A stretch of 64,000 nt of DNA, from positions 248,001 through 312,000 of the forward strand of contig JAIEMV010000013.1 of assembly GCA_019751875.1 (NCBI GenBank). Direction: 5' to 3'. The notes below the pieces were generated by a model. That model ran no database searches. It was not told where the DNA came from and was given only the letters and a program-made list of their open reading frames with translations. Source of the stretch: Hyphomicrobium sp. GTDB lineage: Bacteria; Pseudomonadota; Alphaproteobacteria; Rhizobiales; Hyphomicrobiaceae. Positions 27,528 through 36,291 of the stretch are shown here, in pieces (the stretch's first letter is position 1; each line of letters starts with the position of its first letter). Made by a program: the position numbers and the translations under genes.

Positions 27528-30500
27528 TCACGAGGGCGTGTCGACGACGCTCAGCGTGGTGGATACGGCGGTCAGTTTGACGAGTTCGTCGATCAAGGTT
27601 TTCGATGCGAACGGCTTTCCCACGAGTGGTGCCAGAGCGTAGGCCCTCGGCAAACTCTCTCGACCGTAGCCACTAATGAACAAAAACGGCACTCTTGCCC
27701 GTGTGAGCGCCGCCGCGATATCGTCCACCGGGTCACCCAGCAGATTTCCGTCAAGGATCGCGAGATCAAATCCACCGGACGAAACCTTTTGCAGTGCGGC
27801 TTCGCACGATGAGACTGGTCCGGCCGCCTGGGCGCCAGCATCCTGAATGATTGCTGCGAGCTCCATTGCGACAAGAGGCTCGTCTTCGATGACGAGAACG
27901 CGCAGTCCGCGCAAGCTTTGGACCAGCTCTCCCTGCGGCGTGCGCAAGAGCGCAGGGGCCGTGGCATAGAACTGCTTTGTTACACGATGCAGGGGCAATC
28001 GAAATCTCCAGACAACACTGCCATCTTCAAGATCCATGACGGCTTCGCCGCCTTCCGACTTTGCGCTCTGTTCGATCAGGGTTGTGCCGAAGCTGCGTGC
28101 GCCCAGCGTGGTCACGCGGGGTCCGTTACGTTCGGCCCAGCGAAGTTTCATGTCCGAACCATCCGTCGTCCATGTGATCGACACCCGCCCGCTGCTGCTG
28201 GACAGCGCACCGTACTTGATGGAATTCGTGCCAAGCTCGTGGATGACGAGCGCGAGATGGAGCGACATTTGCGGTGCGAGGGTGATGTGCGGCCCCTCGA
28301 TCTCGACGGACCGAATGTCCACGGGTCCCATCGAAAGCTGATCCCGGATCAGGGCTTCCAGATCGGCACCCTGCCACGTCGCATGGCTGAGCATCGAATG
28401 TGCTTTGGATAGCGCTTGCAGGCGACCGGAGAAGCTCTCAACGAAACGTTCGGGATTTCGCGTATGGCGTAGGGTCTGTTGCGCGATGGCTTGGACGTTG
28501 GCCAACGTATTCTTCACGCGATGATTGAGTTCGCTGAGAAGCAGCGCTTGCGTGTCTTCTGCTCGCTTCCGGTCGCTGATGTCGATGACGGATCCGATGT
28601 ACCCAAGGTAGCGGCCGTCCGTATCGAAGCGTGGGGCCGCTGCATCGATGCACCAGAAATAGACTCCATCGTTGCGGCGAAGACGGTATTCCAGTCGAAA
28701 CCGCACCTTCTGTTCATTGGCGGCGATGAACGTTTGCTTGGCGGCGATGCGGTCCTCGGGGTGGATGGCTTCGAGCCAGCCCATTCCGAGACCTTCCAAC
28801 GGGGATTGCCCAGTGAAGTCATACCAGGGTTTGCTGAGATAGCTGCACGTCCCATCGACCTCGGTCATCCGGATCATGACGGGAGCGTTGTCGGCCATGT
28901 GCCTGAAACGGTGTTCGCTTTCGCGCGCGAGGCTTTCGGCCCGCCGAATGGGGGTCGAGTCGAAAAAGTAACAGACGATTCCGAACCGCCCATCCAACAG
29001 CAAAATGCGATGCAATTCCCACTCATAGGCCTCAACTGCGGAAACATCGCTACGCCGCTCGATGAAATCCCGCGACCGGAACGGTTCGCCAGTTTCCAAA
29101 GTATGCCGAAACTGCTTGATCACTTTCGCGGCCACGGCTTCTGGCCACAACACGCGCATTGCCTTATCGAGGTCTTGTCCGAGGATGGGCCGAACGTTCT
29201 TGAACGCTCCGCTTTGGGACTGTGCGTTCATCTGCACGATGCGCAACTCGGAATCGACGATATAGACGCCAAAGGGTGCGTTCTGTATCAGCTCGGCGAG
29301 AGCCCGCTCGTTACGGGCGAGCACAACTTCCTGCTGTTTACGATCAGTCAGGTCGTGGACGAGAACGTAGCAGCCTCGCGTTCGGCCGTTGCCTTCAGGG
29401 CGGGGTATGTACTCGGCTCTGATATGGCGAAAGCCGGCTGTGTCATAGACAATGTCGGTTTCGAACGCGACGCGTTCGCCGAGGAGGGCGCGTTCCATCT
29501 TATCGCCGATCGTCGCAAATGCTTTGTCCCCGAGTATCGAGGCCACTTTCCTGCCGACGACCTGTGCGGCCGGCATCTTGAACCAGCGCTCGTAGGCAGC
29601 ATTCACATATTCATAGCGCAAATCGGCATCGACGACTGCCATCAGCGATGGCATAGCGTCCGCAATGAGGGTCAGCCGCTGCTCGCCCAACATCTTGGCG
29701 TGTAGCAGAGCACTTCGATCTATGGCCGCAGCGAATTGCGTGGCAACCGATTGAACAAGTGCGACAGAGTCAGCGGTGAACGCGCGCTTGGACCGACTGA
29801 CGAATGCGACAACCCCATGCAGCCGTCCACCGGCTATCAATGGTGCTCCCGCATAACACCGCCCGCCAAGTTCGCGGACCCCGCGCGTGCGTTCGCTCGT
29901 GTCCTTTTCGAGGTCGCCAAGGATGATCGCCTGTCGGGTTGCGGCCACCTCTCCGCAAACATATTCGCCAAAGCGAAACTCCGAGAACTGCGCCTTCTGA
30001 GCCTCTGTCAGGCCTTGGCAGAACTGGAGGATGAGCTTCTCGGGGTCGGCTTCGTCAACGGCGTAGTTGAAGTAGAGATCGGCTCCGATCTCAGCGCAGA
30101 CGGCGTTGAATGCGGGCTCCAGGTCTGGTGTGGGATCGTCATGCATCACAAGGCGCTGAGCAATCGAGCTGAGGAGGCTTGCGCGCCTGCTCCGGCGCTC
30201 ATCGGCCTCCTTGGAAGTCTCGCGGTGAATCGCAAGACTCGCGAGGTGCGTCGCTGCGCAAATGAGTGGCATGTTGTGGGGAAGGTCAGGCTGTAGCTCG
30301 CTGTAATGGATAGAGAGGCAGGCGACCGCTTTTTCGCCATTGCTGATCGGATGCGACGAGAGCGCTCGCGAACCAAACTCCAGAAGTAGATCTCTCCAGG
30401 ATGCCGAATAGCGATGGTCGTTGGCCACATCGCTGACCACGATGGATTCGCAACGATCAACTGCGGCACCGCACGAGCCCAGATCGGGCAGGCCTGTCAC

Positions 30501-30740
30501 GCTCAATGCGTCGGCAAATGCTGCGGGAAATGAAGGCGCGACGCATGAAGCGATCTGATGGCGATCCGAGGAGATCAGAAGAATGGCACAGCGGCTGGCG
30601 GGTTCGTGCCGTTCCACGAAATGTGCAATAGTTTCTAATATCTCGCGTAGCGGCTTGCCGAGGGCGACGAGCTCAAGAATTCGCCTCTGGTCGTCACATT
30701 GTTCCACGCTGGTCGCCATGTCGGCCATCATCAACCTCAT
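27528..30740 (-). CDS. Hybrid histidine kinase, GAF-GAF-PAS-PAS-PAS-HWE-REC
   Basis: Large cytoplasmic sensor kinase, 1070 residues, with no membrane segment. In order I see two GAF-like domains (about 15-175 and 190-345), three PAS domains (about 355-475, 480-605, 610-735, the last followed by a PAC-like RLEYRLRRNDGVYFW), and an HWE-type kinase core. In the core the phospho-acceptor His lies in LLSELNHRVKNTLANVQ near residue 745. The ATPase part has HELGTNSIKYGAL and LRWAERNGP, the Trp-x-Glu that names the family. A C-terminal receiver (about 955-1065) has VIEDEPLVAMEL and the Asp in LAILDGNLLG. Ligands are unknown. HWE kinases often feed the PhyR/EcfG stress pathway, which fits the many EcfG-type promoters nearby. 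Starts at 30740 or 30731 are both possible. Confidence 0.9.
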   Translation of the reverse strand: MRLMMADMATSVEQCDDQRRILELVALGKPLREILETIAHFVERHEPASRCAILLISSDRHQIASCVAPSFPAAFADALSVTGLPDLGSCGAAVDRCESIVVSDVANDHRYSASWRDLLLEFGSRALSSHPISNGEKAVACLSIHYSELQPDLPHNMPLICAATHLASLAIHRETSKEADERRSRRASLLSSIAQRLVMHDDPTPDLEPAFNAVCAEIGADLYFNYAVDEADPEKLILQFCQGLTEAQKAQFSEFRFGEYVCGEVAATRQAIILGDLEKDTSERTRGVRELGGRCYAGAPLIAGGRLHGVVAFVSRSKRAFTADSVALVQSVATQFAAAIDRSALLHAKMLGEQRLTLIADAMPSLMAVVDADLRYEYVNAAYERWFKMPAAQVVGRKVASILGDKAFATIGDKMERALLGERVAFETDIVYDTAGFRHIRAEYIPRPEGNGRTRGCYVLVHDLTDRKQQEVVLARNERALAELIQNAPFGVYIVDSELRIVQMNAQSQSGAFKNVRPILGQDLDKAMRVLWPEAVAAKVIKQFRHTLETGEPFRSRDFIERRSDVSAVEAYEWELHRILLLDGRFGIVCYFFDSTPIRRAESLARESEHRFRHMADNAPVMIRMTEVDGTCSYLSKPWYDFTGQSPLEGLGMGWLEAIHPEDRIAAKQTFIAANEQKVRFRLEYRLRRNDGVYFWCIDAAAPRFDTDGRYLGYIGSVIDISDRKRAEDTQALLLSELNHRVKNTLANVQAIAQQTLRHTRNPERFVESFSGRLQALSKAHSMLSHATWQGADLEALIRDQLSMGPVDIRSVEIEGPHITLAPQMSLHLALVIHELGTNSIKYGALSSSSGRVSITWTTDGSDMKLRWAERNGPRVTTLGARSFGTTLIEQSAKSEGGEAVMDLEDGSVVWRFRLPLHRVTKQFYATAPALLRTPQGELVQSLRGLRVLVIEDEPLVAMELAAIIQDAGAQAAGPVSSCEAALQKVSSGGFDLAILDGNLLGDPVDDIAAALTRARVPFLFISGYGRESLPRAYALAPLVGKPFASKTLIDELVKLTAVSTTLSVVDTPS

Positions 30741-30852
30741 AAACTGGCGTCGGGCTCCACCTTATCGCAGTTGTGAGGGCGGACTACAGCGAACAATCAA
30801 AAGCCTGCGCTTATGCTTCGGTCAGCGTTCGCAGCATCGAACTCCGCTCTTT

Positions 30853-30877
30853 GGAACCTAATCCATCGGAGTATGTT
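30853..30877 (+). promoter_or_regulatory. EcfG-like promoter upstream of the 30941 gene
   Basis: GGAAC at 30853-30857, 16-base spacer, TGTT at 30874-30877 (one mismatch to CGTT). It ends 63 bases before the GTG at 30941. Confidence 0.5.
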
Positions 30878-30940
30878 TAACGATGATCCCACAGACAACT
30901 GAACACGGTCCCATCACTAGGGTCATTGCAGGAGTTTATT

Positions 30941-31447
30941 GTGAGCAGGCCGTCGAACACGACTGCAAAGTCGCCCTCCCACTCCGAACGCGCCGCACTG
31001 GCGCAGGCCGTCAAGCTGATCGCCGGCAAGCCGGGCATGAGCCCGGCCAGCGCACTGCGTAAGGCAGGAATTAAGTCGGCGGCCAGGATTAAGCAGCTGA
31101 GTGTTGAGTTGCGCCGCCAGCAGGCCAGTCGCGGTCAACGGAAGGGCACCGATTTTGGCGGCCGACGCCAGTCGAACAGGAGCGAGGCTGCGGCCAGAGC
31201 GAAGGCGCTGAGTACGTCTCAGGGGGTATCGAAAAAGGGTGCCGTCAGACATGGAAAGCCCGCTAGCAATGAAGTGGCCTTGGCCTTCCAAAGCGATTTG
31301 ATGAGTAACTGGCTCAAAATCTACGTCGGGTGGTGGTCCCAGATGATGAAGTGGTCTCCACTGGGCCTGATGATGTCCGCCAATGCGGCTGACAAGCCCC
31401 AGCGGGATCGCGCATCGCTAAAATGGTTTTCGAACCTTCAGCATTGA
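30941..31447 (+). CDS. Hypothetical basic protein with amphipathic tryptophan-rich tail
   Basis: Unrecognised 168-residue protein. The GTG at 30941 is chosen because CAGGAG lies 8 bases upstream; the longer frame from TTG at 30926 would include that site. Residues 10-75 are Arg/Lys/Ala/Ser-rich with HSERAALAQAVKLIAGKPGMSPASALRKAGI, which could be a small helix-turn-helix-like unit. A low-complexity Arg/Ser/Gly middle follows. The tail has LMSNWLKIYVGWWSQMMKW and SPLGLMMSANAAD, an amphipathic segment that might bind a membrane or granule surface, loosely like phasins. Function is unknown. A one-mismatch EcfG promoter suggests stress induction. A divergent histidine kinase lies upstream. Confidence 0.6.
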   Translation: MSRPSNTTAKSPSHSERAALAQAVKLIAGKPGMSPASALRKAGIKSAARIKQLSVELRRQQASRGQRKGTDFGGRRQSNRSEAAARAKALSTSQGVSKKGAVRHGKPASNEVALAFQSDLMSNWLKIYVGWWSQMMKWSPLGLMMSANAADKPQRDRASLKWFSNLQH

Positions 31448-31465
31448 CCAAACGGCAGCTTAGCT

Positions 31466-31490
31466 GGAACGACGTTCTGTCGGCCACGTT
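31466..31490 (+). promoter_or_regulatory. EcfG consensus promoter, likely leaderless transcript
   Basis: GGAAC at 31466-31470, 16-base spacer, CGTT at 31487-31490: a perfect match. The ATG of the next gene is at 31499, only 8 bases past the -10, so transcription should start at or next to the start codon. Confidence 0.75.
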
Positions 31491-31498
31491 GAGCCGCT

Positions 31499-32407
31499 AT
31501 GGATCGTGCACTTGACACACTCATCGTGGGAGGAGGACCGGCGGGGCTGACGGCGGCGCTGGTTCTGGGCCGGTGCCTGCGAACTGTCTTGCTATGCGAC
31601 ACGGGAAAACAGAGGAATCGAGCAGCACACGCGATACATGCGATGCCGGGACAGGAAGGGCGGGCGCCATCGGCTTTTCTGGCTGATGTTCGTCAAGAGT
31701 TGTGCCGGTACCCTACGATCAGGTTACTGGAAACGGAAGTTGAGCGCGTGGCTTCCAACGGCGGCGACTTCGAATTCAGATGCGCTGACGGAACGACGGG
31801 GTCAGCGGCTATCGTGCTGTTTGCCACCGGCTTAGTGGACACGCTGCCGTCGATCCGCGGCATCGAAAAATTCTACGGCGGTTCCGTTCATCACTGTGTC
31901 TATTGCGACGGCGCAGAGTACGAAGGTCAGCCGTTGGTGGCTTGCGGTGATGGAGACAAGGGCGCGGCCCTGGCACTTATGTTAAGCCATTGGTCGGCGC
32001 ATGTTGTCGCGTGCTGCGAGGAGACCGCACCGAGCGCCGACCTGGAGAAGCGATTGGCAGATCGGCGAATTCCGGTCATCACGTCGCGTGTGAGGGAGCT
32101 TGTGGGTAAAAGTCCCATACTGGAGGCCGTGATCTTCGAGAATGGAATGAGGTACTCCTGTAGCGCTCTCTTTTTCTCGACGGGATGCACGCAGGGTTCC
32201 AAGCTCGTCAGCCAACTTGGATGTTTGCGAGATGAGCGAGGAACGATCAGGACGGATCCTCTGACCGAGGAGACCACGGTGCGCGGGGTTTACGTGGCTG
32301 GTGATGCCTCTCGCGATGTTCTGCTCGTTGCTGTCGCCGTTGGAGAAGGCGCAAAAGCCGGAGTTGCAATCAATCGGGCACTCCTTAAGGCCGACGGGCT
32401 TCTTTAG
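31499..32407 (+). CDS. Thioredoxin-reductase-like FAD/NAD(P) oxidoreductase
   Basis: Flavoprotein of the thioredoxin reductase fold, 302 residues. It has the FAD motif LIVGGGPAGLTAAL at residues 8-21, the redox pair CVYCDG near residue 138 (CATCDG in classic enzymes), a nucleotide-binding segment VACGDGDKGAALAL near residue 149, and the closing GVYVAGDASRD. The nucleotide motif is not the usual GGGxSA, so the cofactor and disulfide partner may differ. No thioredoxin gene is adjacent. A perfect EcfG promoter abuts the start. The ATG at 31499 must be correct, because the FAD motif begins only eight residues later, and this implies a leaderless mRNA. Confidence 0.85.
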   Translation: MDRALDTLIVGGGPAGLTAALVLGRCLRTVLLCDTGKQRNRAAHAIHAMPGQEGRAPSAFLADVRQELCRYPTIRLLETEVERVASNGGDFEFRCADGTTGSAAIVLFATGLVDTLPSIRGIEKFYGGSVHHCVYCDGAEYEGQPLVACGDGDKGAALALMLSHWSAHVVACCEETAPSADLEKRLADRRIPVITSRVRELVGKSPILEAVIFENGMRYSCSALFFSTGCTQGSKLVSQLGCLRDERGTIRTDPLTEETTVRGVYVAGDASRDVLLVAVAVGEGAKAGVAINRALLKADGLL

Positions 32408-32465
32408 GTCTCGAACAGGATCAACGGTATCTTGGGTGCTCCAACTCCCCAACACCATCTCAGAG

Positions 32466-32490
32466 GGAACTCATGAGACTGAACACCGTT
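32466..32490 (+). promoter_or_regulatory. EcfG consensus promoter for a small proline-rich gene
   Basis: GGAAC at 32466-32470, 16-base spacer, CGTT at 32487-32490, a perfect match. The next supported start is the ATG at 32526, 35 bases on. Confidence 0.7.
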
Positions 32491-32525
32491 GTCCGATCAT
32501 GGATGTCACCCGAGGTGGATGTTTT

Positions 32526-32717
32526 ATGATGATCCTGCTTGCAGTCACTCCGGTGCTGGATGCTGGAGGGATCAACCCTCCTGTGCCTCCAGACAGCCCC
32601 GGACCGCATAACCCTAATCCGCGGCCCAATCCGATACCCGGGCCAACCAATCCGGGCTCACCGCCGCAGCCGAGTCCGGTTCCCGATCCTGTAGTCCCGC
32701 CGCCCATTCAGCGCTGA
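32526..32717 (+). CDS. Small proline-rich exported protein
   Basis: A 63-codon frame encoding MMILLAVTPVLDAGG, a short hydrophobic leader, and then a tail where about 40 percent of residues are Pro, mixed with Asn, Gly and Ser (PGPHNPNPRPNPIPGP). I would normally dismiss so small a low-complexity frame. The perfect EcfG promoter 35 bases upstream and an AGGTGG sequence 7 bases before the ATG argue that it is expressed. An earlier ATG at 32499 is possible but lies only 8 bases past the promoter. The protein may be an envelope or cell-wall-associated stress peptide, which is inference only. It converges on glk with a 14-base gap. Confidence 0.5.
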   Translation: MMILLAVTPVLDAGGINPPVPPDSPGPHNPNPRPNPIPGPTNPGSPPQPSPVPDPVVPPPIQR

Positions 32718-32731
32718 GCCTCTAGATAAAG

Positions 32732-33589
32732 CTAGGACAGTTCGATCGTGGTCAAGCCGACCAGTGCGGGATGAGGCAAGACGATTTCGCTGACTTCGAC
32801 GCGGGCCATCCGGTCCGACATGAGGCCCTTGTCCTGGAATGCGGCTCTAAAGGAGGATAGGTCTCCCGTTCGGCACCAGGCTGAGGCCACACTGCCGCAC
32901 AGATAGACGCCGCCCCAGGCTCCAGTGGCCAATACCAAGTTGCCACAAACCGCTCCAAATAGATCTGTGAAGGCTGCCGAGAATTGGCCAAACGGTACGT
33001 TTGTCGCCGTACTCAGAGCAAGGCCCGAAAGCTTGTCTTCAACGGACACTGGCTTCGAAACATTGCTCTTAATCGTGTCGATGTCTTCGAGCGCCGCAAA
33101 CGTCATGTGGCCTGCTTCGGTGGCGACCGATTGCCAGCCTGAAGGTGTCTCAATCAAGAGTGCCGCGCCGAAGCCAGTCCCGACATTGACAACCAGGCGC
33201 GGTCCGCCTTTCGGATTGGAAGCCGCAACCACGGGCGCAATGTCGTCGGCGCTGAGCAAGGGAACGGCGTAGGCCGTCGCCTCGATGTCGTTGAGGAGAG
33301 CGACCGGCTTACCGTTAAGTCCTGCCGTAACGGCCTCGCGGTCGATCGTCATGGGATGGTTGGTGAGTGTCACCCGCCCTGCTTCGACGGGTCCTGCAGC
33401 AGCGATCGCGGCTCCTGACATCCTGTCGTGGTCATCGAATGCGCGACAATAGTCCAAGATGGTATCCTGAAAAGATGAACATAGCTTCGTTGGCCGTACC
33501 GTCACGCTGACAAGCTTTTTCGGTCCCTCACACCTAGCCATGCGGATGTTGGTGCCGCCGATATCGCAGACAAGCCGCCAGCCCGTCAT
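32732..33589 (-). CDS. glk: Glucokinase
   Basis: ATP-dependent glucose phosphorylation (Glk family, not ROK). The 285-residue protein has the phosphate-binding start LVCDIGGTNIRMARCE, AAAGPVEAGRVTLTNHPM, the catalytic Asp in LLNDIEATAYAVP, NVGTGFGAALL and ATEAGHMTFAA. I set the start at the ATG 33589, since it precedes the conserved first strand by six residues and overlaps the stop of the GH15 gene by 4 bases (ATGA). It is the last gene of a minus-strand otsB-GH15-glk operon and could recapture glucose released by the GH15 enzyme. Confidence 0.92.
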   Translation of the reverse strand: MTGWRLVCDIGGTNIRMARCEGPKKLVSVTVRPTKLCSSFQDTILDYCRAFDDHDRMSGAAIAAAGPVEAGRVTLTNHPMTIDREAVTAGLNGKPVALLNDIEATAYAVPLLSADDIAPVVAASNPKGGPRLVVNVGTGFGAALLIETPSGWQSVATEAGHMTFAALEDIDTIKSNVSKPVSVEDKLSGLALSTATNVPFGQFSAAFTDLFGAVCGNLVLATGAWGGVYLCGSVASAWCRTGDLSSFRAAFQDKGLMSDRMARVEVSEIVLPHPALVGLTTIELS

Positions 33590-35367
33590 ATCTCCACATC
33601 CCACGAAGACGACAGGAGCCGTGCTGCGTTGATGATGCCGACCATCGAGTACGTCTGCGGGAAATTGCCCCATGCTTCGCCCGTATCGGGCTTGATGTCT
33701 TCAGACATGAGACCGACGTGGTTGCGACTGGCCAGGAGAGTCTCAAAAATGGCGCGGGCATCCTCCTTGCGCCCAGAACGCGCCAAAGCCGTGACCCTCC
33801 AAAAGGCGCAAATATTGAAAGCGGTATCGGGCGGACCGAAATCGTCCGGTGCCTCATATCTCATCATGAACGCGCCGCGGCCGAGGGTTTTTTCGGTCAG
33901 CGATAATGTGGAGATGAAACGTGGATCGGACGGATCGATGAAACCGACCTCCGCCATCAGCAGCACTCCTGCATCGAGCATTTCGCCCTCGAACGATTCA
34001 ACGAACGACTGGCGCTTCTCCGACCACGCCCGATCGAGAATGACGGCCTTGATGGCTTCGGATTTCTCTCGCCAGTAGGCGTAGCGATCACGTAGCCCGA
34101 GATGATACGCAATGCGAGCGAGGCGATCGCATGCTGCCCAGCACATGAGACTGGATGTCGTGTGAATCTTTGCGCTGAAGCGCAGCTCCCACATGCCGGC
34201 ATCCGGCTTGTCGAAAAGTTTAATCGATTGGTGCCCGGCGCGCTCCAACAATTCGAATTCGCTTGCTCCAGGCCGGCTCAGAAGTCTGCAATCAAGGAAT
34301 GCCTGGGCCGCACCCAAGACGACGTTGCCGTATGAATCGTGCTGAAGGTGCTCGAATGCCTGATTGCCTCTGCGTACCGGTCCCATGCCGCGGTATCCGG
34401 GCAGGCTCGAGACGATGTGCTCGGTGAGATCGCTTTCCAGGCCGACTCCATAGACCGGCTGGATATGGTCGCCGTTCGAGTTCGCTACAACATTCATCAA
34501 CCAGCGAAAGTAGTTCTCCATCGTCCGCACGGCCGACAGACTGTTTAGCGCCCTTACGACGAAATATGCGTCCCTGATCCAGCAGAAGCGATAATCCCAA
34601 TTCCTTTGCGTATACGGTGCCTCGGGAATGCTCGTGGTCACCGCGGCGACAATCGCTCCGGTCGGCTCATACGTGCAGAGTTTGAGCGTGATGGCGGCGC
34701 GGATGACGGCTTCTTGCCATTCGAAGGGAATGGCCAACCGGTGGACCCAAGCCCGCCAGTAATATTCTGTCTGCTCGAATTCGAACCGCGCGAACGAACT
34801 GACCGAGTCGGTCAGTGTTTCATCCGGCCCAAGAACGAAATTCAGCGGCTCGTGCAAATTGAACGTGGTCCTGTCGAGAATGTAATCGATGGGCGCATCT
34901 GTTGTGAGCCGCATGGTAAGGCGTGGGCCGACATAGCGGATGTGGTTCGATCCGTAGGTGATGGTGGGCTGCAGCGCCCCGTAGTCGAAGCTGGGGCGCA
35001 CCGAGATGATTATGCGCGGCGTTCCTGCAAGTGGTCTTATCCTGCGTACAAGCGTCTGCGGCCGGTAAGCTCGGCCACGCGATTCATAGCGGGGAGCGAA
35101 ATCAACAATCTCGACCGCTCCGCTGCTGCCCTTGAGCACGGTTCGAACAATGGCAGTATTCTCGATGTATGCCTGCTCGGTTTCCTGCAAGTCCTCCATT
35201 TCCACCGCGAATGTACCGTCTAGGTGACGTCCGTTGGGTGCGCCCATCAGCTGGTGGAATACGGGGTCGCCGTCAAAGCGGGGAAGACAGTACCAAACAA
35301 TGCGAGCGTTGCGATCAATCAAGGCTGCGATATTGCAGTTGCCTACCAGTGCAAGATCCAAAGTCAT
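33586..35367 (-). CDS. Glycoside hydrolase family 15 protein (trehalase or glucoamylase type)
   Basis: Cytoplasmic GH15 enzyme of 593 residues, lacking a signal peptide. An N-terminal beta-sandwich (about 1-220) is followed by an alpha/alpha barrel. Motifs typical of the bacterial branch are RNWDYRFCWIRDAYF near residue 265, the general-acid region GMWELRFSAKIHTTSSLMCW near residue 390, and SEDIKPDTGEAWGNFPQTYS near residue 555 with the second catalytic Glu. Some bacterial GH15 proteins cleave trehalose. The setting between otsB and glk makes that plausible here, but maltose or dextrin cleavage is not excluded. The ATG at 35367 is 4 bases after the otsB stop; GAGGGA directly before it suggests translational coupling. 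Confidence 0.88.
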   Translation of the reverse strand: MTLDLALVGNCNIAALIDRNARIVWYCLPRFDGDPVFHQLMGAPNGRHLDGTFAVEMEDLQETEQAYIENTAIVRTVLKGSSGAVEIVDFAPRYESRGRAYRPQTLVRRIRPLAGTPRIIISVRPSFDYGALQPTITYGSNHIRYVGPRLTMRLTTDAPIDYILDRTTFNLHEPLNFVLGPDETLTDSVSSFARFEFEQTEYYWRAWVHRLAIPFEWQEAVIRAAITLKLCTYEPTGAIVAAVTTSIPEAPYTQRNWDYRFCWIRDAYFVVRALNSLSAVRTMENYFRWLMNVVANSNGDHIQPVYGVGLESDLTEHIVSSLPGYRGMGPVRRGNQAFEHLQHDSYGNVVLGAAQAFLDCRLLSRPGASEFELLERAGHQSIKLFDKPDAGMWELRFSAKIHTTSSLMCWAACDRLARIAYHLGLRDRYAYWREKSEAIKAVILDRAWSEKRQSFVESFEGEMLDAGVLLMAEVGFIDPSDPRFISTLSLTEKTLGRGAFMMRYEAPDDFGPPDTAFNICAFWRVTALARSGRKEDARAIFETLLASRNHVGLMSEDIKPDTGEAWGNFPQTYSMVGIINAARLLSSSWDVEI

Positions 35368-35371
35368 TCCC

Positions 35372-36124
35372 TCAATCTGTCGAACGCCGCGCCGAACCAA
35401 GCCGCGTCAGCCATTGCCGAAATTGGGCAGCGTCGTCGAAGCGGTACCGCGCGCAGGAAGGACCATCTCCAATCTTGATCGAAACGCCTTCAAGTGCGTT
35501 TACGGTTTCGAAGCCATGCTCGTCTGTCGTGTCGTCTCCTGCGAAAACGGGTATTCGACCCAAGAACGGCTCGCGCGACATGAAGCTTGCAATGGCGCTG
35601 CCTTTGTTCACATCCGCAGGCACTATTTCCACGATCATCTTGCCTTTGACTTTCGTTAAACCGTCATTCGTGCGCACGATGTGATCGACGAAAACTTCCA
35701 CGGCTTCGGCGAGAGTTGGGTTGGCACGATAGTGGAGCGCGACGGAGAAGGGCTTGCACTCGATGAGGAGTCCCGAAGCACCTGAAAATCGATCGCGGAC
35801 TGATTTTTCTATGGCGTTGGTGTCGATGACAGGCGCAGCGCTGACGTTGAGGAGGTGACCCGACTTGCGAAGTTCAGCTCCGTGGCTACCAGCAGCGTTT
35901 TGCGCAGAGCGGCCGATCAGCCGGTCAATATCGGTGAGTTTCCTGCCGGAGATGACAGCCAACGCACCACCGAGTTCGTCGCTTAGCCGCTCTACCGCCT
36001 GCAAGGTCGCAGAATCTATGAAGGCACCGTCCGGTGACGGTGCAATATCCGAAAGTGTGCCGTCGATGTCGAGAAAGAGAGCATATGACTCGAAGCGAGC
36101 GAGGACTGGCGCTTGATGCTTCAT
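35372..36124 (-). CDS. otsB: Trehalose-6-phosphate phosphatase
   Basis: HAD-type phosphatase releasing trehalose from trehalose-6-phosphate. Motif I is LFLDIDGTLSDIAPSPDGA near residue 18, motif II AVISGRKLTDID near residue 58, the Lys in VKGKMIVEIVPADVNKGSA near residue 165, and motif IV FAGDDTTDEHGF near residue 195. The 250-residue length from the ATG at 36124 is typical. A longer frame starting at 36232 adds about 36 residues without family support. AGGAG sits just before 36127/36124. It is first in the otsB-GH15-glk operon and divergent from the otsA-like gene. No GGAAC-type promoter is convincing in the 167-base gap. Confidence 0.93.
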   Translation of the reverse strand: MKHQAPVLARFESYALFLDIDGTLSDIAPSPDGAFIDSATLQAVERLSDELGGALAVISGRKLTDIDRLIGRSAQNAAGSHGAELRKSGHLLNVSAAPVIDTNAIEKSVRDRFSGASGLLIECKPFSVALHYRANPTLAEAVEVFVDHIVRTNDGLTKVKGKMIVEIVPADVNKGSAIASFMSREPFLGRIPVFAGDDTTDEHGFETVNALEGVSIKIGDGPSCARYRFDDAAQFRQWLTRLGSARRSTD

Positions 36125-36291
36125 CATACTCCTGCGCGCAGATGGGGGCATTGGATAAGAGAGGACGAGCAAGGTGCTTAAATTAACAGTAGGGAGGAAA
36201 TTCGGCCCCCGCAACATCGGAAGGAAGCTCAACCCTTACGGCAATACTACGTATTGACCTGTAGGTTCCACCTGCCCAGCATGCGCGCGAG

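Noticed and set aside
36128-36291. A GGAAC on the minus strand between otsA and otsB as an EcfG promoter
   Set aside because: No CGTT-like -10 occurs at 16 or 17 bases, so I do not claim stress control for otsB from this element.
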